A DNA stretch of 64,000 nt from Casuarius casuarius (GCA_003342895.1 PTFA01000195.1:372001-436000); one strand, 5' to 3'; positions 10,700 to 22,328 are shown, counted from the stretch's first letter. Made by a program: numbers and translations. The notes: a model not told the origin generated them from the letters alone.

Positions 10700-10955
10700 T
10701 TGTGGCCACAGAAATGCTGGTTATGAAAAAAACAAGAAAAAAAATCCCAAACCTGAAATAAGGGTAGTGAAGTTCTGGGACTATTAGTGAAGAAAGCTGT
10801 AGGCTCTTCATCACTGGAGGTCTTCAAGAAATTATTAACATCTATCAGGAATGACATGGGTAGAACTGAGCCTTCCTTGGGGAAGTAAACTTGAGTCCTT
10901 GAGGATGGACTACTTGGTTTCTGAACATCTCTTCCAGCCCTGTTTTCAGTGTTAG
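10700..10955 (+). mobile_element. Old CR1 LINE 3' end
   Basis: The order of CR1 3' sequence can be followed: GGCTCTTCATCACTGGAGG, then TCTTCAAGAAATTATTAACA, ATCAGGAATGACATGGGTAG, GAGGATGGACTACTTGGTTT, CTCTTCCAGCCCTG. This matches the CR1 tail motif (ATCYYTGGAGGTTTTCAAGA ... GGATGGACTAGATGACCTC ... CCTTCCAGCCCT). It is much more diverged than the copy at 30293-31970 and has no intact coding part. Confidence 0.65.
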
Positions 10956-13900
10956 AGATAACTCTCTGTACATTATTGATAACTGTTATAATTTTTAACT
11001 TGAGCCTTCAAGTTATATCTTTAATACTGTGAGACATAAAAAATTGTGAGTTTTGGCTCATGATTGGTTTCAAAAGAAATTAAGTAGTGACTATCAAATA
11101 AATAAAGTCCTGAATTCCTTAGGTTCATTTAAAAACCTCAGACCTTACTCTGTCTGATGTCATATATTCCCAACAAACCTTAAATATACCCATGTTGGAG
11201 GAATAGAAGACTACAGTGTCCAAAAAGCCATAGTAAGTTGAGCACTTATCATTGGTCTTTGAAGTCTTGGGAATACCCATTTCTGAGCACTTTGAAAAAA
11301 CCTAAATCAGCTAACACCATTCGAATATGGGTGCCTTGGTTCTAAAGCCTTTGGCTGGCAGGTAAATTCTGCACTGCAAAAGGTGCAAAACGTTATAGGT
11401 TCAAAAAACTAACTGTAGCCAAGCCATTTCAGGGACTTTTGAAGGAAAGGCACAAGTTACAATTGTAAAACCAAAGAGGACTTTTGCAGGCAAAGACAGA
11501 AAGCTTTGCAGGAGTGCTATAAGGGGGATAAAGTTTGAAAGATAATACTCCTCTTAGTGAGCAGAAATGAAAAGCAAAAATAGAGAAGTGAAACTTCTTT
11601 AACAAAAGTTTATATTCACATCTTGGTATACCAGGCCATCAGATTTACTGCATCCAAAGAGCTATTGCTGAAAATCCTCAACCACAATCAGAGGAAGAGA
11701 GTACAAACTAAGCTGCCTGATCCCAGTCCCCATCACAGTGGAGTTCTTCCCACAGGCTATGCTTTTGGGCTTGCTCCATCTCAGTGTTGGGCTCCCTGGA
11801 TGAGAGGGTTTTCATATTATTGTTTGTCCAACTATTTTTAATTGTAAGGGAGCTTAATATCAGGAAATTATCCATCGTACCCCAAAATAAAGGAGTTTTT
11901 ACTCTTATTCCTCGCATTGCTTGCAGTTATGAACAAGGGCAGTTTCTCTTACTTGAAGTGCCTGATGGATTGAACACTTTTCCATTAAAAAGTTATTCCT
12001 GCCTATATGTTCCTCATATTTTTAAAAAGTCCAGGTATCTTTTGTTTGAAAATTCTCTGAACAGATTGATTAGATGGGACTCTAGAGCCCTTGAGTTAAT
12101 TCTTCATGGAATTGTAATTTATATTAAACAAGAGGAAACAAAAAGAAAGTCTTGATTTTTAAATTGCCAGCACTACGGAGTCTACCATGGCTATTATCAG
12201 TTTTCTTAAATGTATTTCTTTTTTTTCTCTAAATGTGTTAGTTTCCAAGAGATGGCTATAGTGGATTTTTCCATGCCTCTGTTTGCTAAATGGAAGAATC
12301 CTCTGTTACCATGTTTCCATTTTTCCTGTGGACACTGACAGGCTCAGTTTTACTCTTCTTCCTTGTACTGTCTAAAACTGTTCATACCATACTCTGAATT
12401 ACTTCCTAGGGAATGTAAAAAGAAATAAAAATGCTGGTGGGGACTGGAATAAAAATGGAACTGAAACATGGGAAACTGCCTGTATGGGGCAGGAAAAATT
12501 GATGAAAAAGGGAAGAGTTGGGGGGCGATATGGATTGATAATATGAGGAATGGGGCACTTGTCAGAGACAAACATCTGCCCTCCTCGGTAAGGTGAAAAG
12601 TGAATGGCTGGTATACAGAATCTCCCTCTCTCTGGGAAGAAGTAGAGGACAAGAGCGGAAAGCAGGAATTAGCAGAGTAGTTTGAATGGCTGCCACTGCT
12701 TGGGGCGAGATGGAAGAAATTGATATGTGAGAGTGAAGAATGAGGGATGTACAGAGTCCCTGATGTAAGTGAGAAGGAAAAGGGTCCACATACTACAGAA
12801 GAAAGAGGGGCTGTTGCAGTACAATGGAGTTAGCCAAAGGAGACACACAGGATGCACTGCCAGCTCCTGTGGGAGAAGCATCTCAGTGCGTGATATTGAG
12901 CTGTATCATCTATGTGAGGAAAATTCCTGAACAAAGGAAAGCCTGTGGAAATGCTCATTGCTGTTCACAACCTCACGTTCCAAAAGCTTTTTAGAACAAT
13001 ATGACAACCTAGCTACCCCATTTCTGGGGGCGGGAGGAAATCAGTGGTATCTCTTCATTTCATGGGTGCTAGTTTTCATAGCAAAATGTACTAAGTGCAG
13101 AACTGCTGACAGCCAGCATTACAAACCCCCAAACAGCTTGGAGTCAAGTGACCTTCTCTTTATCCACCAGCCTAGAAGCCTTTTAAAATAATATGTCAGT
13201 CTATTTCCTCCCACATTTTTGCAGATTTTGAACTGGATCTACCAGTCCAGCCCATATCACAGGGAGGTATTGTTTAGGATTTAGGAGTATTATTCTTCTC
13301 CCACAGATTGCAGGGATGGTTCTGCTTCCTCCCTACAGAGCTAAGAAACTAATTTGCATGATGTTGAAAAAGAGAAACCATTTCTGATGGCTTTTCCTTT
13401 GAATGCCTTATATGCAGAGCTGTGTTCATTCCCTCCATGGGGGTGATTATTCAGGAAATCTGAGCGACTTACTGTGCCTAAGTATTTACATTTCAATATT
13501 TTATTAAATGATCACTTAGCATTATCCACTCAGTACAACAGGAGCCAACTATCAGACTCCCTTAAGACTAGGAGAGGCAAATCCATAGAAGGTTAGATTT
13601 CTTTTTTTAGGGTAATCTCTAGCCATTAAAGTGTATAAAGAGACATGGGCCAGTTCTGTTGCTCCAGCCTCAGAGTAAAAGCCAGCAAGCTAACCGTCCT
13701 GCTTCAGCACAGCTGGAGGATAGCACTGCTGGCTTTTGTGACTGGCACAATTTTGAGCAATGCTGCTGCTGACCCAGAGAAAGGAGAAATAGCAGACAGG
13801 AACTTGGAGACCATCTTTGTTTCACCATGTTAATTTTTTGCAGGTTTGTTAATATTATGAGCAGCTCACTTGCTGCATTGCTGGTGTATTTTGGTTTCTT

Positions 13901-14159
13901 CATAGTTACAGAGAGCCAAGTGGGACTATAGATGTGCTGTGTGTTTTGCTGTTGATCAAATACTTAGGACACTAGAAATTACATTCAGTTCTTACATACT
14001 CAACTACCCCTACATACTCAAAGCCCTTTGAGAACTCAGACAGATCACTCAAGCTGGTCCCCACAATATTGTTAGAATCCAAGCTCCCATGTAAGTGCCT
14101 GCATTGCTGCTGATTTCAGTAGGATGCTAGGTACCTATCTGTCTTTATGCATCTGGACC
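10956..14159. other. Gene-free stretch with short low-value open frames
   Basis: Noncoding. Open frames of 60-123 codons (for example 11784-12155 + and 12350-12652 -) lack domains. The minus-strand one is low-complexity, rich in S, P and F. An 18-bp-period duplication of TACATACTCAA sits at 13993-14021. Confidence 0.45.
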
Positions 14160-14335
14160 CTAATCTTTCTGTGTCTCAGTTTTCCGAATGTCGTATGAGG
14201 AAAACCATATTTTCATTGTCTGCCTTCAGACTTGCAATAGTTCAGCTCATGGACTTCCTCATATTTGTATGCACAATGGCACATATACTATGGGACCAGC
14301 TCTTGGTTGTAATAAATATTTTAAAATCCCTAATA
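14160..14335 (+). mobile_element. SINE relic, core plus L3-like tail
   Basis: TCTGTGTCTCAGTTTTCCGA (14168 on) matches the MIR core wording TCTGTGCCTCAGTTTCCCCA. Further on, CAATAGTTCAGCTCATGGAC, GTATGCACAATGGCACATAT, GGGACCAGCTCTTGGTTG and TAATAAATATT follow the same tail order seen in the SINE at 7980-8222. The tRNA-like head is missing or unrecognisable. Confidence 0.5.
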
Positions 14336-15009
14336 TGTACTTCTCTAATCTCATCCTGGTCAACAGGAAGAACCATTTCTGTCCTTAGATGGACTTGGTT
14401 TAGTGAGTCATTTTATGCTTTGAAAGAGCTCTGGGCATAGTGGATGTCATTACAAAGACTGTATGCTTGATCATACGGAATAGAAAATAGTGACCAGAGC
14501 TAGACTGAAAACCTGGCCTTATCACTTCAAAGGAAAGAAGAAGAAAAGAAAAATAAACTTACCTTCAGAGCAGCTTTTGTACCTACACACACTAAGGTTA
14601 ATCAAATCTCATGCTTCAGAGTGTATGGTTGATTAACTTGTGTGTCTGGAAGCATTTCCCCTTATTTGGCATTCTACTCTTAGCCACAGGCAGTGCAGAT
14701 TTTGTGGTGGTTCTAGGATATATTTGTTATTTTCTGCATTATTCACTTGCCACAAGAACCTCCAAAACTGGTGGTAGCATTGAGAAATGCTTTATGCAGA
14801 ACAGCTCTGTTTTAGGGAAGGGATTGGGAAGCCTGGAAGATTTGATATGCACTAGTATAAAAATTTATTTTCCCCTTATTATTGTGAAGTGCCTGCCTTC
14901 ACATAGTCTTATGGAGCTTTATAACTAAAAATGGATTATCATTCTGTGAACCCTTGAGGTACAGAAGTTCTCTCCTTCCTCCAGCCTACAAAAAATGAAT
15001 GCAAAGTTT
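14336..15009. other. Gene-free stretch with a stem-loop
   Basis: GTTAATCAA (14597-14605) and TTGATTAAC (14629-14637) form a perfect 9-bp inverted repeat, and both flanks continue into CA/TG-rich DNA that extends the pairing imperfectly. Each arm resembles an HNF1-type half site. No gene seen. Confidence 0.45.
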
Positions 15010-15057
15010 GGTTTAACTCGTGGGGAATATACTAAGATTGGTTTAACTCATGGGGAA
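15010..15057 (+). repeat. Tandem duplication, 30-bp period
   Basis: GGTTTAACTCRTGGGGAA occurs at 15010-15027 and again at 15040-15057, differing at one base. The spacer is not duplicated a second time. Confidence 0.8.
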
Positions 15058-15649
15058 GCCGAGGCAAGAGTGGGTTTCCTCTCCCCTCCAAAGTTAAATA
15101 AGAACATATGGAAAGAAAGTCTTGGTTCTCAGGACTCCCAAGGGGGGCTTCCTCCCTCCTCCCTTTCTTTCTCCATGTGAGGCCCTTTTCTTTCTGTTAA
15201 ACTTCAAGGTCTTGTGCTATCCTACCTATTCCTTTTGGTGTTCATTTCTTTTCTTTTTAGTTATTACATCTTGCAGATTGGAAGAGGTCCTAAGTCTGTC
15301 TATTCAGTGTAGTCCTATTGGCTTCATTAGCATCCTGGCAATTTACTCTTGCTGAAGATATGGCCATGGGGCCCTTAAGAATTTATGGTGGCAAGGTCAT
15401 GGAATTATGGACATCTATAGTTTCATAAGGAGTTAAGGCACAGGACGTTTACAATATAATTGTCAGGATATAAACACCTGTGTGCACATCTGGCTTAACT
15501 GAGTGTCACAGGAGTGAAGTTACAAATCTGGAGTGCCCACCATGCGAAACAACATATCATTCAGCACCATTGGCAAGCCACAAGCTGTTGGGAGCACTGT
15601 TTGGCTCTGCTTCTCATGTTGTGTCCTGGGTCCAGCTTATTTCAGGTGT

Positions 15650-15709
15650 TTCAGGCTTTGAATAAGAAAGTGGATTTTTCAGGCTTTGAATAGGAAGATG
15701 GATTTTTCA
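15650..15709 (+). repeat. Tandem duplication, 28-bp period, about 2 copies
   Basis: A unit beginning TTCAGGCTTTGAATA and ending TGGATTTT starts at 15650 and repeats at 15678 with about three substitutions. A further partial TTTCAGG sits just upstream. Confidence 0.8.
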
Positions 15710-16195
15710 CTAAAAAAGCATATTGAACAGGAGATTGGATGGTAACATAAGCTTAAAAATGAAGTGGGCAAAATTCTAACTTTGAATTGAGGGAATGGGA
15801 AAAGTGGGGTCTGTGTGTTGGAAACAATATTAGGCTGTGTGTGTTTTGTAGCTGTAGATAACAAACGATCTTGAACTTCAGCACGGGTTAATTATTCTGT
15901 TGTGTTATTCTGCTCTGAAAGTCTTGGGAAATAAAATGTATTCTGGCTCTTTTACGTGTATTGTGGGAAAGAGTGAGAAGCTTTAGGCGTGATATTGTTT
16001 TCCTCACTCAGATAAACCTCCCTATTCAGCATCTTGAAGAAAGCAAGTGTTAGGTAATGCCTGACCCTTGTCCTTTGCTTCCTATCTGCTTAATAACAAG
16101 CAGTGATCAAATCTTACTTTGCAAAGGCCATATCCTAATGACCTTACATGGAGTTTTGCCAGAGGATTGCTGGATTTGTACCCTAAACTACTCAC

Positions 16196-16326
16196 CTCAA
16201 AGGATCTAAAAGCCTGTAGCCTGAAATGACTTTGTACAAAATCTATACAGGTCTGGTATCTGCTGGATGTGCTGCCATCACACAAAAAAATAACAATTAT
16301 CAGCTGTATATTTCTTGATGATGTAC
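16196..16326 (-). other. Candidate minus-strand exon
   Basis: Read on the minus strand, a strong acceptor (TTGTTTTTTTCTCTAG, with AG at + 16328-16327) precedes 131 bases that are open in one frame. They end in TTTGAG before a strong donor GTGAGTAG (GT at + 16195-16194). The surrounding open frame spans 108 codons (16082-16408). The peptide has no recognisable domain and is biased to I, F and S, so a decoy is quite possible. Its phase would join the other minus-strand candidate at 24237-24307. Confidence 0.2.
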
Positions 16327-16589
16327 CTAGAGAGAAAAAAACAAGCCTGAAACTGTGAAGAAAAGTTACTACTTTTACTGGAAAGTAACTACTCAGACTG
16401 GAATACATCTAATCTTCTGTGGCTGACCTTAATGCTTTGATAAAAAATATATATGGATCATAGGGCTTTTTCTGGTCATAGACTGTCATGATTTTATAGG
16501 TTTATTCTTATGCCTTATGCCTTATGGGAGAGAAAGAACTATTTTATCTAGCTTCCTCACATCAGCACAGGAACTTTTTTGGCTCATTT

Positions 16590-17260
16590 TGGTTACTTAA
16601 AATACGTTAATTGTAATTCTCTCCCTTATCAGCTATAAACTTATGTGGAATGAAGAACTGTCCTTAATTAAATTACATTTCCATGTTTAAATATGTTTAT
16701 ATTTTTGCTGCAATGAAGACAGTACCAGTTTACTTTTTTTCAGGCTATGTGTCTGCTTGCAATACTTTCTCAGCTACTACAAAGAAGATAGAATTTGTTG
16801 GAGCATAGGCATTTATTTTATGTTACACCGGATTTTCAGAATAGCTCTTTGTATTTATTTATAATGTTTATCAGCACTCTAATGCTAATTTAATCTCTTT
16901 GAAAAAAAAGTGTCATCAGGCTTGTAATGAATGATACATTGGGAAATAGGGAATTGATAATGTTTTGCCATTTCAATATGGTCTGAAATTCTAGTTTAGA
17001 TCTACACTTAGGAATTATTTATATCCTCTTATGTCATATCAATTTAAATAATATTCCACTCATCGAGGCATAAAGAATAATGTTAATATTAAAGTTTCTA
17101 TTTAAAATTTGCTAATTGCACATGAAGGGGTTATATCTGCTGCATTCAGGGTTTTTTAAATTTAATTTTATTGTATTAGAAAATCTATGAGGTTAAATCT
17201 GCAGAAATTATTACTTTTAAATGTTGTATAATAAGAATCTTGCTGCTGTTATGAGCACTG
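16590..17260. other. AT-rich block resembling a conserved noncoding element
   Basis: About 670 bases with no repeat signature, no microsatellite and dense homeodomain-type cores (TTAATTA-like and TAATT strings near 16605, 16660-16675, 16880-16900 and 17080-17110). The even, non-repetitive AT-rich texture resembles developmental enhancers. This is inference from texture only; conservation cannot be tested here. Confidence 0.25.
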
Positions 17261-17337
17261 AAAAATGTGCCTTCATCTCAAATAAGCCTTGTTAAAGCTT
17301 TAGTTCTGGAACTGCCAGGATTTAATACTAGACTTGG

Positions 17338-17428
17338 GTCCAATCCAGCTCAGCTTTACTCATGTAAGTAGCTCCACTGCCTCTGAAGAAATCTGTGCCT
17401 GCGTAGGCATTACTGCAGATCTCTGTGC
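17338..17428. repeat. Decayed interspersed repeat (TTACTCATGTAAGTAG type)
   Basis: TTTACTCATGTAAGTAGCTC, then CCACTGCCTCTGAAG and GCATTACTGCAGATC follow the order of a short repeat I recall from archosaurs and turtles (TTACTCACRTGAGTAG ... CCATTGACTTCAATG ... GGATTRCAGGATC). Diverged. Confidence 0.35.
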
Positions 17429-17884
17429 ACAGTTATTGAGCCAGAGAAGGCTAGGAGCGCAGGAGAAGGGAGAGTGAGCATATAACCTCTACTTAGGCGT
17501 TGCCCCCCAAAAGTGTTATGTCTCAGAGATACCCCTTTGATTTAGAGGCGATCCTAGTCAGAGGTGTAACAATAAACTGCAGTCTCTGACAAGGTATGGA
17601 AGGAGGTTTAAGGTGTATTTCCCCACCCTCCATACACTTGGACCATGCAGACAGTATCGCAGGCCTCCACAGGGCTTGTAAGACAGGTAAGGGTTTTGTA
17701 GTTCCACGCAGGTGAGAAGAGACCCATCCACCTTTCTGCAACTCTTACCTCTCCTTCTGTGCTGCTAAGGGCCAAATTCAGAAAAGCACATTGTCAATAA
17801 CAGTTTGCTTGATTAGGCCCCTTATGGGAAATCACCAAAGTGGTCTACTCGCCTGGGAAAGAAAAATATTAAAGCAAATATGAG

Positions 17885-17952
17885 CCTATTGACTACTGAA
17901 GTCATGTGGAAAACACTCATTGACTTCAACTTCAGCAGGAAATGGCCCAGTA
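17885..17952. repeat. Decayed interspersed repeat (TTGACTTCAA type)
   Basis: CATTGACTTCAACTTCAGCA and AAATGGCCCAG resemble the palindromic ATTGACTTCAATGG ... GGGCC repeat family seen elsewhere in the window. Short and weak. Confidence 0.3.
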
Positions 17953-18573
17953 TTACTGTAAAACCTATGGACTTAAGTGAGTGACACCTTGCTTGTTGTA
18001 ATGCCAAACAACAAATCAAATTATCTTGTTTTTTGCTTTAAGCACAGAGATATAGAGCGTGACTCTCTTCCCACTTTTATATGGTGGCACAAATCCAGAG
18101 TAAAGTTCTTGAGGACAGCAGGATTACATCATTACAGAACTGATGAGAGAGCAGAATCAGTCCTATTTCTTGGGACTGATATTTTAAAAATGCAGAAACT
18201 GAAATGTTTCAGACTCACAGTGAACAGATCCACATTCTCCCAAGGCAAGTTTTTAATCTTCAGTCTTGGATAAATCTGAAGAAGTTCAACACTTCATTTT
18301 AGATAAGCATCAAAAGTTGGGATTCTTATCCTAATGCAAAGCTCCTGAGATTGGGCCATCTGGCCAAGAATCTTCCCCATATAGACAGGCTACCAGATTA
18401 GATCAGTTTTGGTTCCTAATTGGTGCCATAGAAAGAAACAACAATCAATTAACTTGTCAGTTAAATGCTAAATAATTCTTCAGTTCCCAGAGAGCTTTCC
18501 TTAAACCATGAAGTGGGAGCTTTTTTGTAATTTCCAAATAATTTGTATATTTCAGTGTATAGCCATGTACATG

Positions 18574-18589
18574 CACACACACACACACA
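18574..18589. repeat. (CA)8 microsatellite
   Basis: Eight uninterrupted CA dinucleotides. Confidence 0.9.
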
Positions 18590-19159
18590 ATAATGCCTCC
18601 TAACGTTATTGCGGGTATTTCCTTCAGATGTTTAGTACAACTTTGAATGAGCACGACTGAGCTCCAACAATGACCCTGACAGCTCAGAGGCATTTATTTC
18701 GCACAGGCTAATTAAGCATATGAAGACCATGTAAAGGATTGGTTCTATCAGCGCACACTTCCCATCAACAACCCATCCCCTGCAGGGTTAAGAAGATGTT
18801 AAATGATCACCTGTCCCAAGCACCAAATGACAGTTTCAAAGCAGTAAAGAAAGCTTAGAGTTATGTGGGGAAGAGTTCAGTTTTGGCTTTGCAATCAAAG
18901 GAAGAAAATAGTTGAGGAAAATCACCTTCTAAAAGCTTGGGGAGATCTAAACAGAATTTTCCATTGCCCCTTTTTATGTGTGCACCAGAGATGCTCCTTG
19001 GGAGAGATTCTCATTTCAATGAATGTTCAGGCTATGCAAATCTTGAGCTCACAGCTGACACCCCTGCAAGCCCCGCCTGCCCTCCTCTAGGGATGAATTA
19101 CCCCTCCGGTACAAATTACACATGCACACCAGATGGGGTGAATTGAATGCTCTAACTAG

Positions 19160-19430
19160 TAACAGAGGGAGGGTGATCTTGTGTTTAATATGAAGGTCAG
19201 GGCCTCGAGAGACTTTGATTCTATTCCTGGCTCTGCCCCAGACCTTGTATAACTTTGGGTGACTTGTTTAATCGTTCTGCCTTGGCTCTTCTCATCTATA
19301 AAATGGGGATGATAATACTGTACTACGTTGTCAGGGTGTTACAAAACTAAATGACTGCTTGTAAGATGTGCTGCAATCTATAGCTGAAAGAGAATGTAGA
19401 AAGGCCATTTGTTGCTGCTAATAATTATTT
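19160..19430 (+). mobile_element. MIR/core-SINE relic, nearly full length
   Basis: A box B match GATTCTATTCC (19217-19227) is followed by TGGCTCTGCCCCAGACC, TTGGGTGACTTGTTTAATCG, CTCATCTATAAAATGGGGAT, GATAATACTGTACTACG and the TAAATGACTGCTTGTAAG tail, ending in TAATAATTATTT. This is the textbook order of a MIR-family SINE (CAGCTCTGCC ... TTGGGCAAGTCACTT ... CATCTGTAAAATGGGGATAATAAT). No coding capacity. Confidence 0.75.
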
Positions 19431-20850
19431 GGGGCAGGAACTTTAACTTTTTTATGTGTTCTAAAAAGCTACTTATACTTAGGTTTGTAGGTTTGCATTT
19501 TGGGCATGCTTTGGGGTAATTTCTCTCCAAGAATCTGAAGATGACATGGAGAGTAAGGCTGTGGGAATATCTACATGTATATGTGCATGGATGTGCATTT
19601 TTGCCTATAGAAACACATGCATATAAATACTAATAGCTTAACTTAAGAAGTATAGATGGGACACTGAGGAGAAGGGAGTTGGTTTGTGGAACTCAGAATA
19701 ATTTTTCTTCAAATATCACTGAAAAACAAGAACAGAAGGAAGGAAAGACTGTGTGTTTTGGAATATTCTGTATGTGTTGGTAGTATTCTTCTTGCCTTTT
19801 GAAATCTATGTTCTGTGTAGTAGTGTACTTCAATTCCAAAATAAAATATCCTGTTGATTGAGAAACTTTTTTTTTTTTTTTTGAGAATGTTGCAGCAAAA
19901 TATTTGTGTGCTACTTCAGCATGTTTATTTCAGGTTTTGCTTCCAGATAGACCCATCCAATAAATTTGTTACTAGTTTCATTCCCTCCCCCATTCCCAAA
20001 CTACTGCTTCTTTTGTTGATTAGACAATATAAACCCCCAAAATATCTCTCAGGCCTAATGGAAGGAAATGAGGAGATTTACTAAATTATAACGATTATAT
20101 TTTGGTATTCATGAATGCCAGTCCTCTAAACAGGAAAGGATGGTCTCTGGATTACAACACCACTTTGCTGTTGCATAGAATTGTACATCTGAGGATCTCA
20201 AAGTATTTTCTGGAAAATAATTAATTAATTAACCCTGGATATCCTGTTGTGTCATTGCTAAAGTCAAAGGGATTTTTTTTCATTGATTTCAATGGCAGCT
20301 GGAGGTCAGGCTGTATCATTAGTACTTTTGTAATTTGCCCACTGCCAACTCTGCCCAGAACAAAGAAGCAACATAACTCTCTCTTACATAGACCACACTG
20401 TCTAACAGCCTTATCCAGGTAACTTCCTGCATACTGATCTGCTGTTGAATTCAGTAAGACACCTCTGAGGGAGTTTTAGCAGTATCTGGCCCTGCGTAAT
20501 CAAATGCCCTCTCTGATTTGCTCTTATTGGTAAAGTTTCAGTTATCAAATATTCTGATACAAATTCTCAGCTGGATTGAGAAGTGATTTATTTTAATGGA
20601 ACAGTATCAAGGCCCCCTTTTGTTCCTCCCCCCGTACACCTAGGAAAGAAAGGACATCCTTTTTCTCCCTCAATGAGCCTGCAAATCACTATTCCCCCTG
20701 GAGTCTGAATATCTATTCAAAAAAAGTAGCTAACTCAGAATCTGTTCTCATCTTCTCATTCCTATAATTAAAGTTTTAAATCCTCAACTGTAGAGGTCAA
20801 ATAGCACATGTAGAACATTTGCGCTCCAGCTTACTGTCTGTCAGCACAGG
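19431..20850. other. Gene-free stretch with poly(T)
   Basis: Includes a T16 run at 19867-19882 and, near 20283-20300, CATTGATTTCAATGGCAGCT, a palindromic repeat scrap. No genes supported. Confidence 0.45.
19867..19882. repeat. T16 homopolymer
   Basis: Uninterrupted T run. No retroposon body could be recognised next to it. Confidence 0.9.
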
Positions 20851-20925
20851 GCCAAATCCTTAAGCTTTTATGCAGTCAATGGAGCTGACAGAATTTTTCC
20901 CTGAATTAGGGCCAGATTCAATGTA
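20851..20925. repeat. Palindromic GGGCCAAATCC repeat
   Basis: It starts GGGCCAAATCCTTAAGC and ends GAATTAGGGCC, so the termini are imperfect inverted repeats, with GCAGTCAATGGAGCTGACAG in the middle. The same termini and a CAATGG core occur in other decayed copies in this window (27177-27254). Confidence 0.4.
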
Positions 20926-21000
20926 TTCCCATTTTGCAGATCAGTAAACTAAGGCAAGGAATGATTGGGTACCTGCCCATGGCATATGTCTGAGCTGCCT
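20926..21000 (-). mobile_element. MIR/core-SINE fragment, reverse orientation
   Basis: Read on +, TCCCATTTTGCAGATCAGTA, AACTAAGGCAAGGAATGATT, GGGTACCTGCCCATGG is the reverse complement of the MIR core (CCATTTTACAGATGAGGAAACTGAGGCACAGAG ... TTGCCCAAGG). The head is missing. Confidence 0.5.
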
Positions 21001-22196
21001 ATAAAGGTGCTTTGAAACACTTTGGGTTTCAAGTCGGAGGTTTCAGATATTAAAATCGCCATCACTGTTATCAAGCTGCCATGTACAAAGGTAAAATAAT
21101 TCATTTTGTGACAGCAGAAGACTAACTGAAGAGATCTGGGTTTATTTTGTTGATTCTGCCAAAGATTTTTGATCCTGATTAACTCTGTTATTTTTTTGGT
21201 GCTTTAGACTCCCACTAGGCTGCAGGATAAAAATGAATCTGTGTAACTATTTGCTGAAGACAGGTTCAAAGTCTTCTTCAAGATAAAATTAACTTTCTAT
21301 GAAGAATGTCACTTATATACATTTGCATATATGTTTGTACATATGTGTTCATGTGGCCTCGGAGAGAACTGCAATATAAGCAGATTTGCACACTTGCGTT
21401 AGTTCAGTGAACTGTGTCCAGCTCATGCCTGCCCGGGTATGCTACCAGCAGATTATGAGACTGCTATGTGATTGGGAGATGGTAGGGTTTTATGCATAAA
21501 ACTGCTCCTACACCCACACATCAGCTACAGTGGTGTAGAGCCAGCCAGTCCTTTGTATCCTCTGCCTCTTGTCTCTGTAGGCCATAAAATGTGACAGAGA
21601 GTTTCTTACTTTGTATTATATGTAGTGCACAGTAGGACAGAGAAGTTCTGAAAGTTGGGTGCTGTTGGATCTTATAAACTGCAGACAAAAACATAGGTTG
21701 CAATAGAGTTAAGTTTGAACCTGGGTATCAGCGTAATTGGAAATACCACACTTTGGTCATTATTATTCCTAAAACATCCCTTTTAAACCAAGAAATTAAG
21801 ACCTGAAGAATCATAAATAAACTAGATTAAAGCTTTCCAGTAAAGCCACACCACCACCTCAACTTTGATCTCTACTGACAGTGAGCACAACGTATATAAT
21901 TATCGTCAACATATATTAAGTTGTGACTAAATGAAATTGACTTTGAAGTGTTGTGTTAGATGATTTTTTTTTTTGTTTTCTTTTTTTCCCATGGTGTATG
22001 CAGAGTTCCTATGACCACTTAAATTGGCTCTTCTAAAAATTGACTCTACTGGCAGAGCCTTACGATGACCCAGGTGTTGTACCTGTTGCGCTACTGACAT
22101 TAATGTTGCACCCACTGAGCATAACCTGCTAGCTGATTTTGAACCTCTCACAATCTTACTAAAGTTTCTTCTGCTACTTCTCTCTCTCTCCACCAG
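21001..22196. other. Gene-free stretch, nothing recognised
   Basis: AT-rich, no domain-bearing frame. It ends in a strong pyrimidine tract (about 22168-22194) leading to the candidate acceptor described next. Confidence 0.45.
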
Positions 22197-22328
22197 GGTA
22201 TGTTTGCTGGACCTTTGCTGATGACCTCACTCTGAAGATTTGCTGGGCACACGATCCAAATTAATTCTACCCATCTTCAGTTGACTAACTAAGGATCTGA
22301 GTTAGGAATAAGTTCCCTGTGGAGTCAG
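22197..22328 (+). other. Candidate noncoding exon, 132 nt
   Basis: A long CT-rich tract ends in CCACCAG (AG at 22195-22196). At the other end GAGTCAG is followed by a consensus donor GTGAGT (GT at 22329). All three frames contain stops, so a coding exon is excluded unless it is terminal. A lncRNA or UTR exon would fit. Both splice sites look strong by eye; no scoring was possible. Confidence 0.25.

Larger units (their letters stand above)
17261..19159. other. Gene-free stretch with decayed repeats and a CA microsatellite
   Basis: Contains two candidate fragments of archosaur-type short repeats (17338-17428 and 17885-17952) and a (CA)8 at 18574-18589. A donor-like CAG|GTAAGG lies at 17687 without a convincing acceptor. 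No supported genes. Confidence 0.45.

Noticed and set aside
12350..12881. Three overlapping minus-strand frames of 70-100 codons
   Set aside because: Their composition (S, P, F, L) follows from purine-rich plus-strand DNA. No domain and no splice signals.
13645..13833. 62-codon frame with a hydrophobic stretch followed by an NAAADPEKGE-like segment, resembling a signal peptide
   Set aside because: The hydrophobic stretch is not at the start, there is no splice context, and the remainder matches no family. Frames this long are expected by chance.
17651..17686. 36-base interval before a CAG|GTAAGG donor
   Set aside because: The acceptor has a weak pyrimidine tract and the interval overlaps a frame with no domain.
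22214..22234. Decoded FADDLTL, resembling a reverse-transcriptase motif C
   Set aside because: No other RT motif occurs on either side and the frame closes quickly. It lies inside the candidate noncoding exon and is most likely coincidence.
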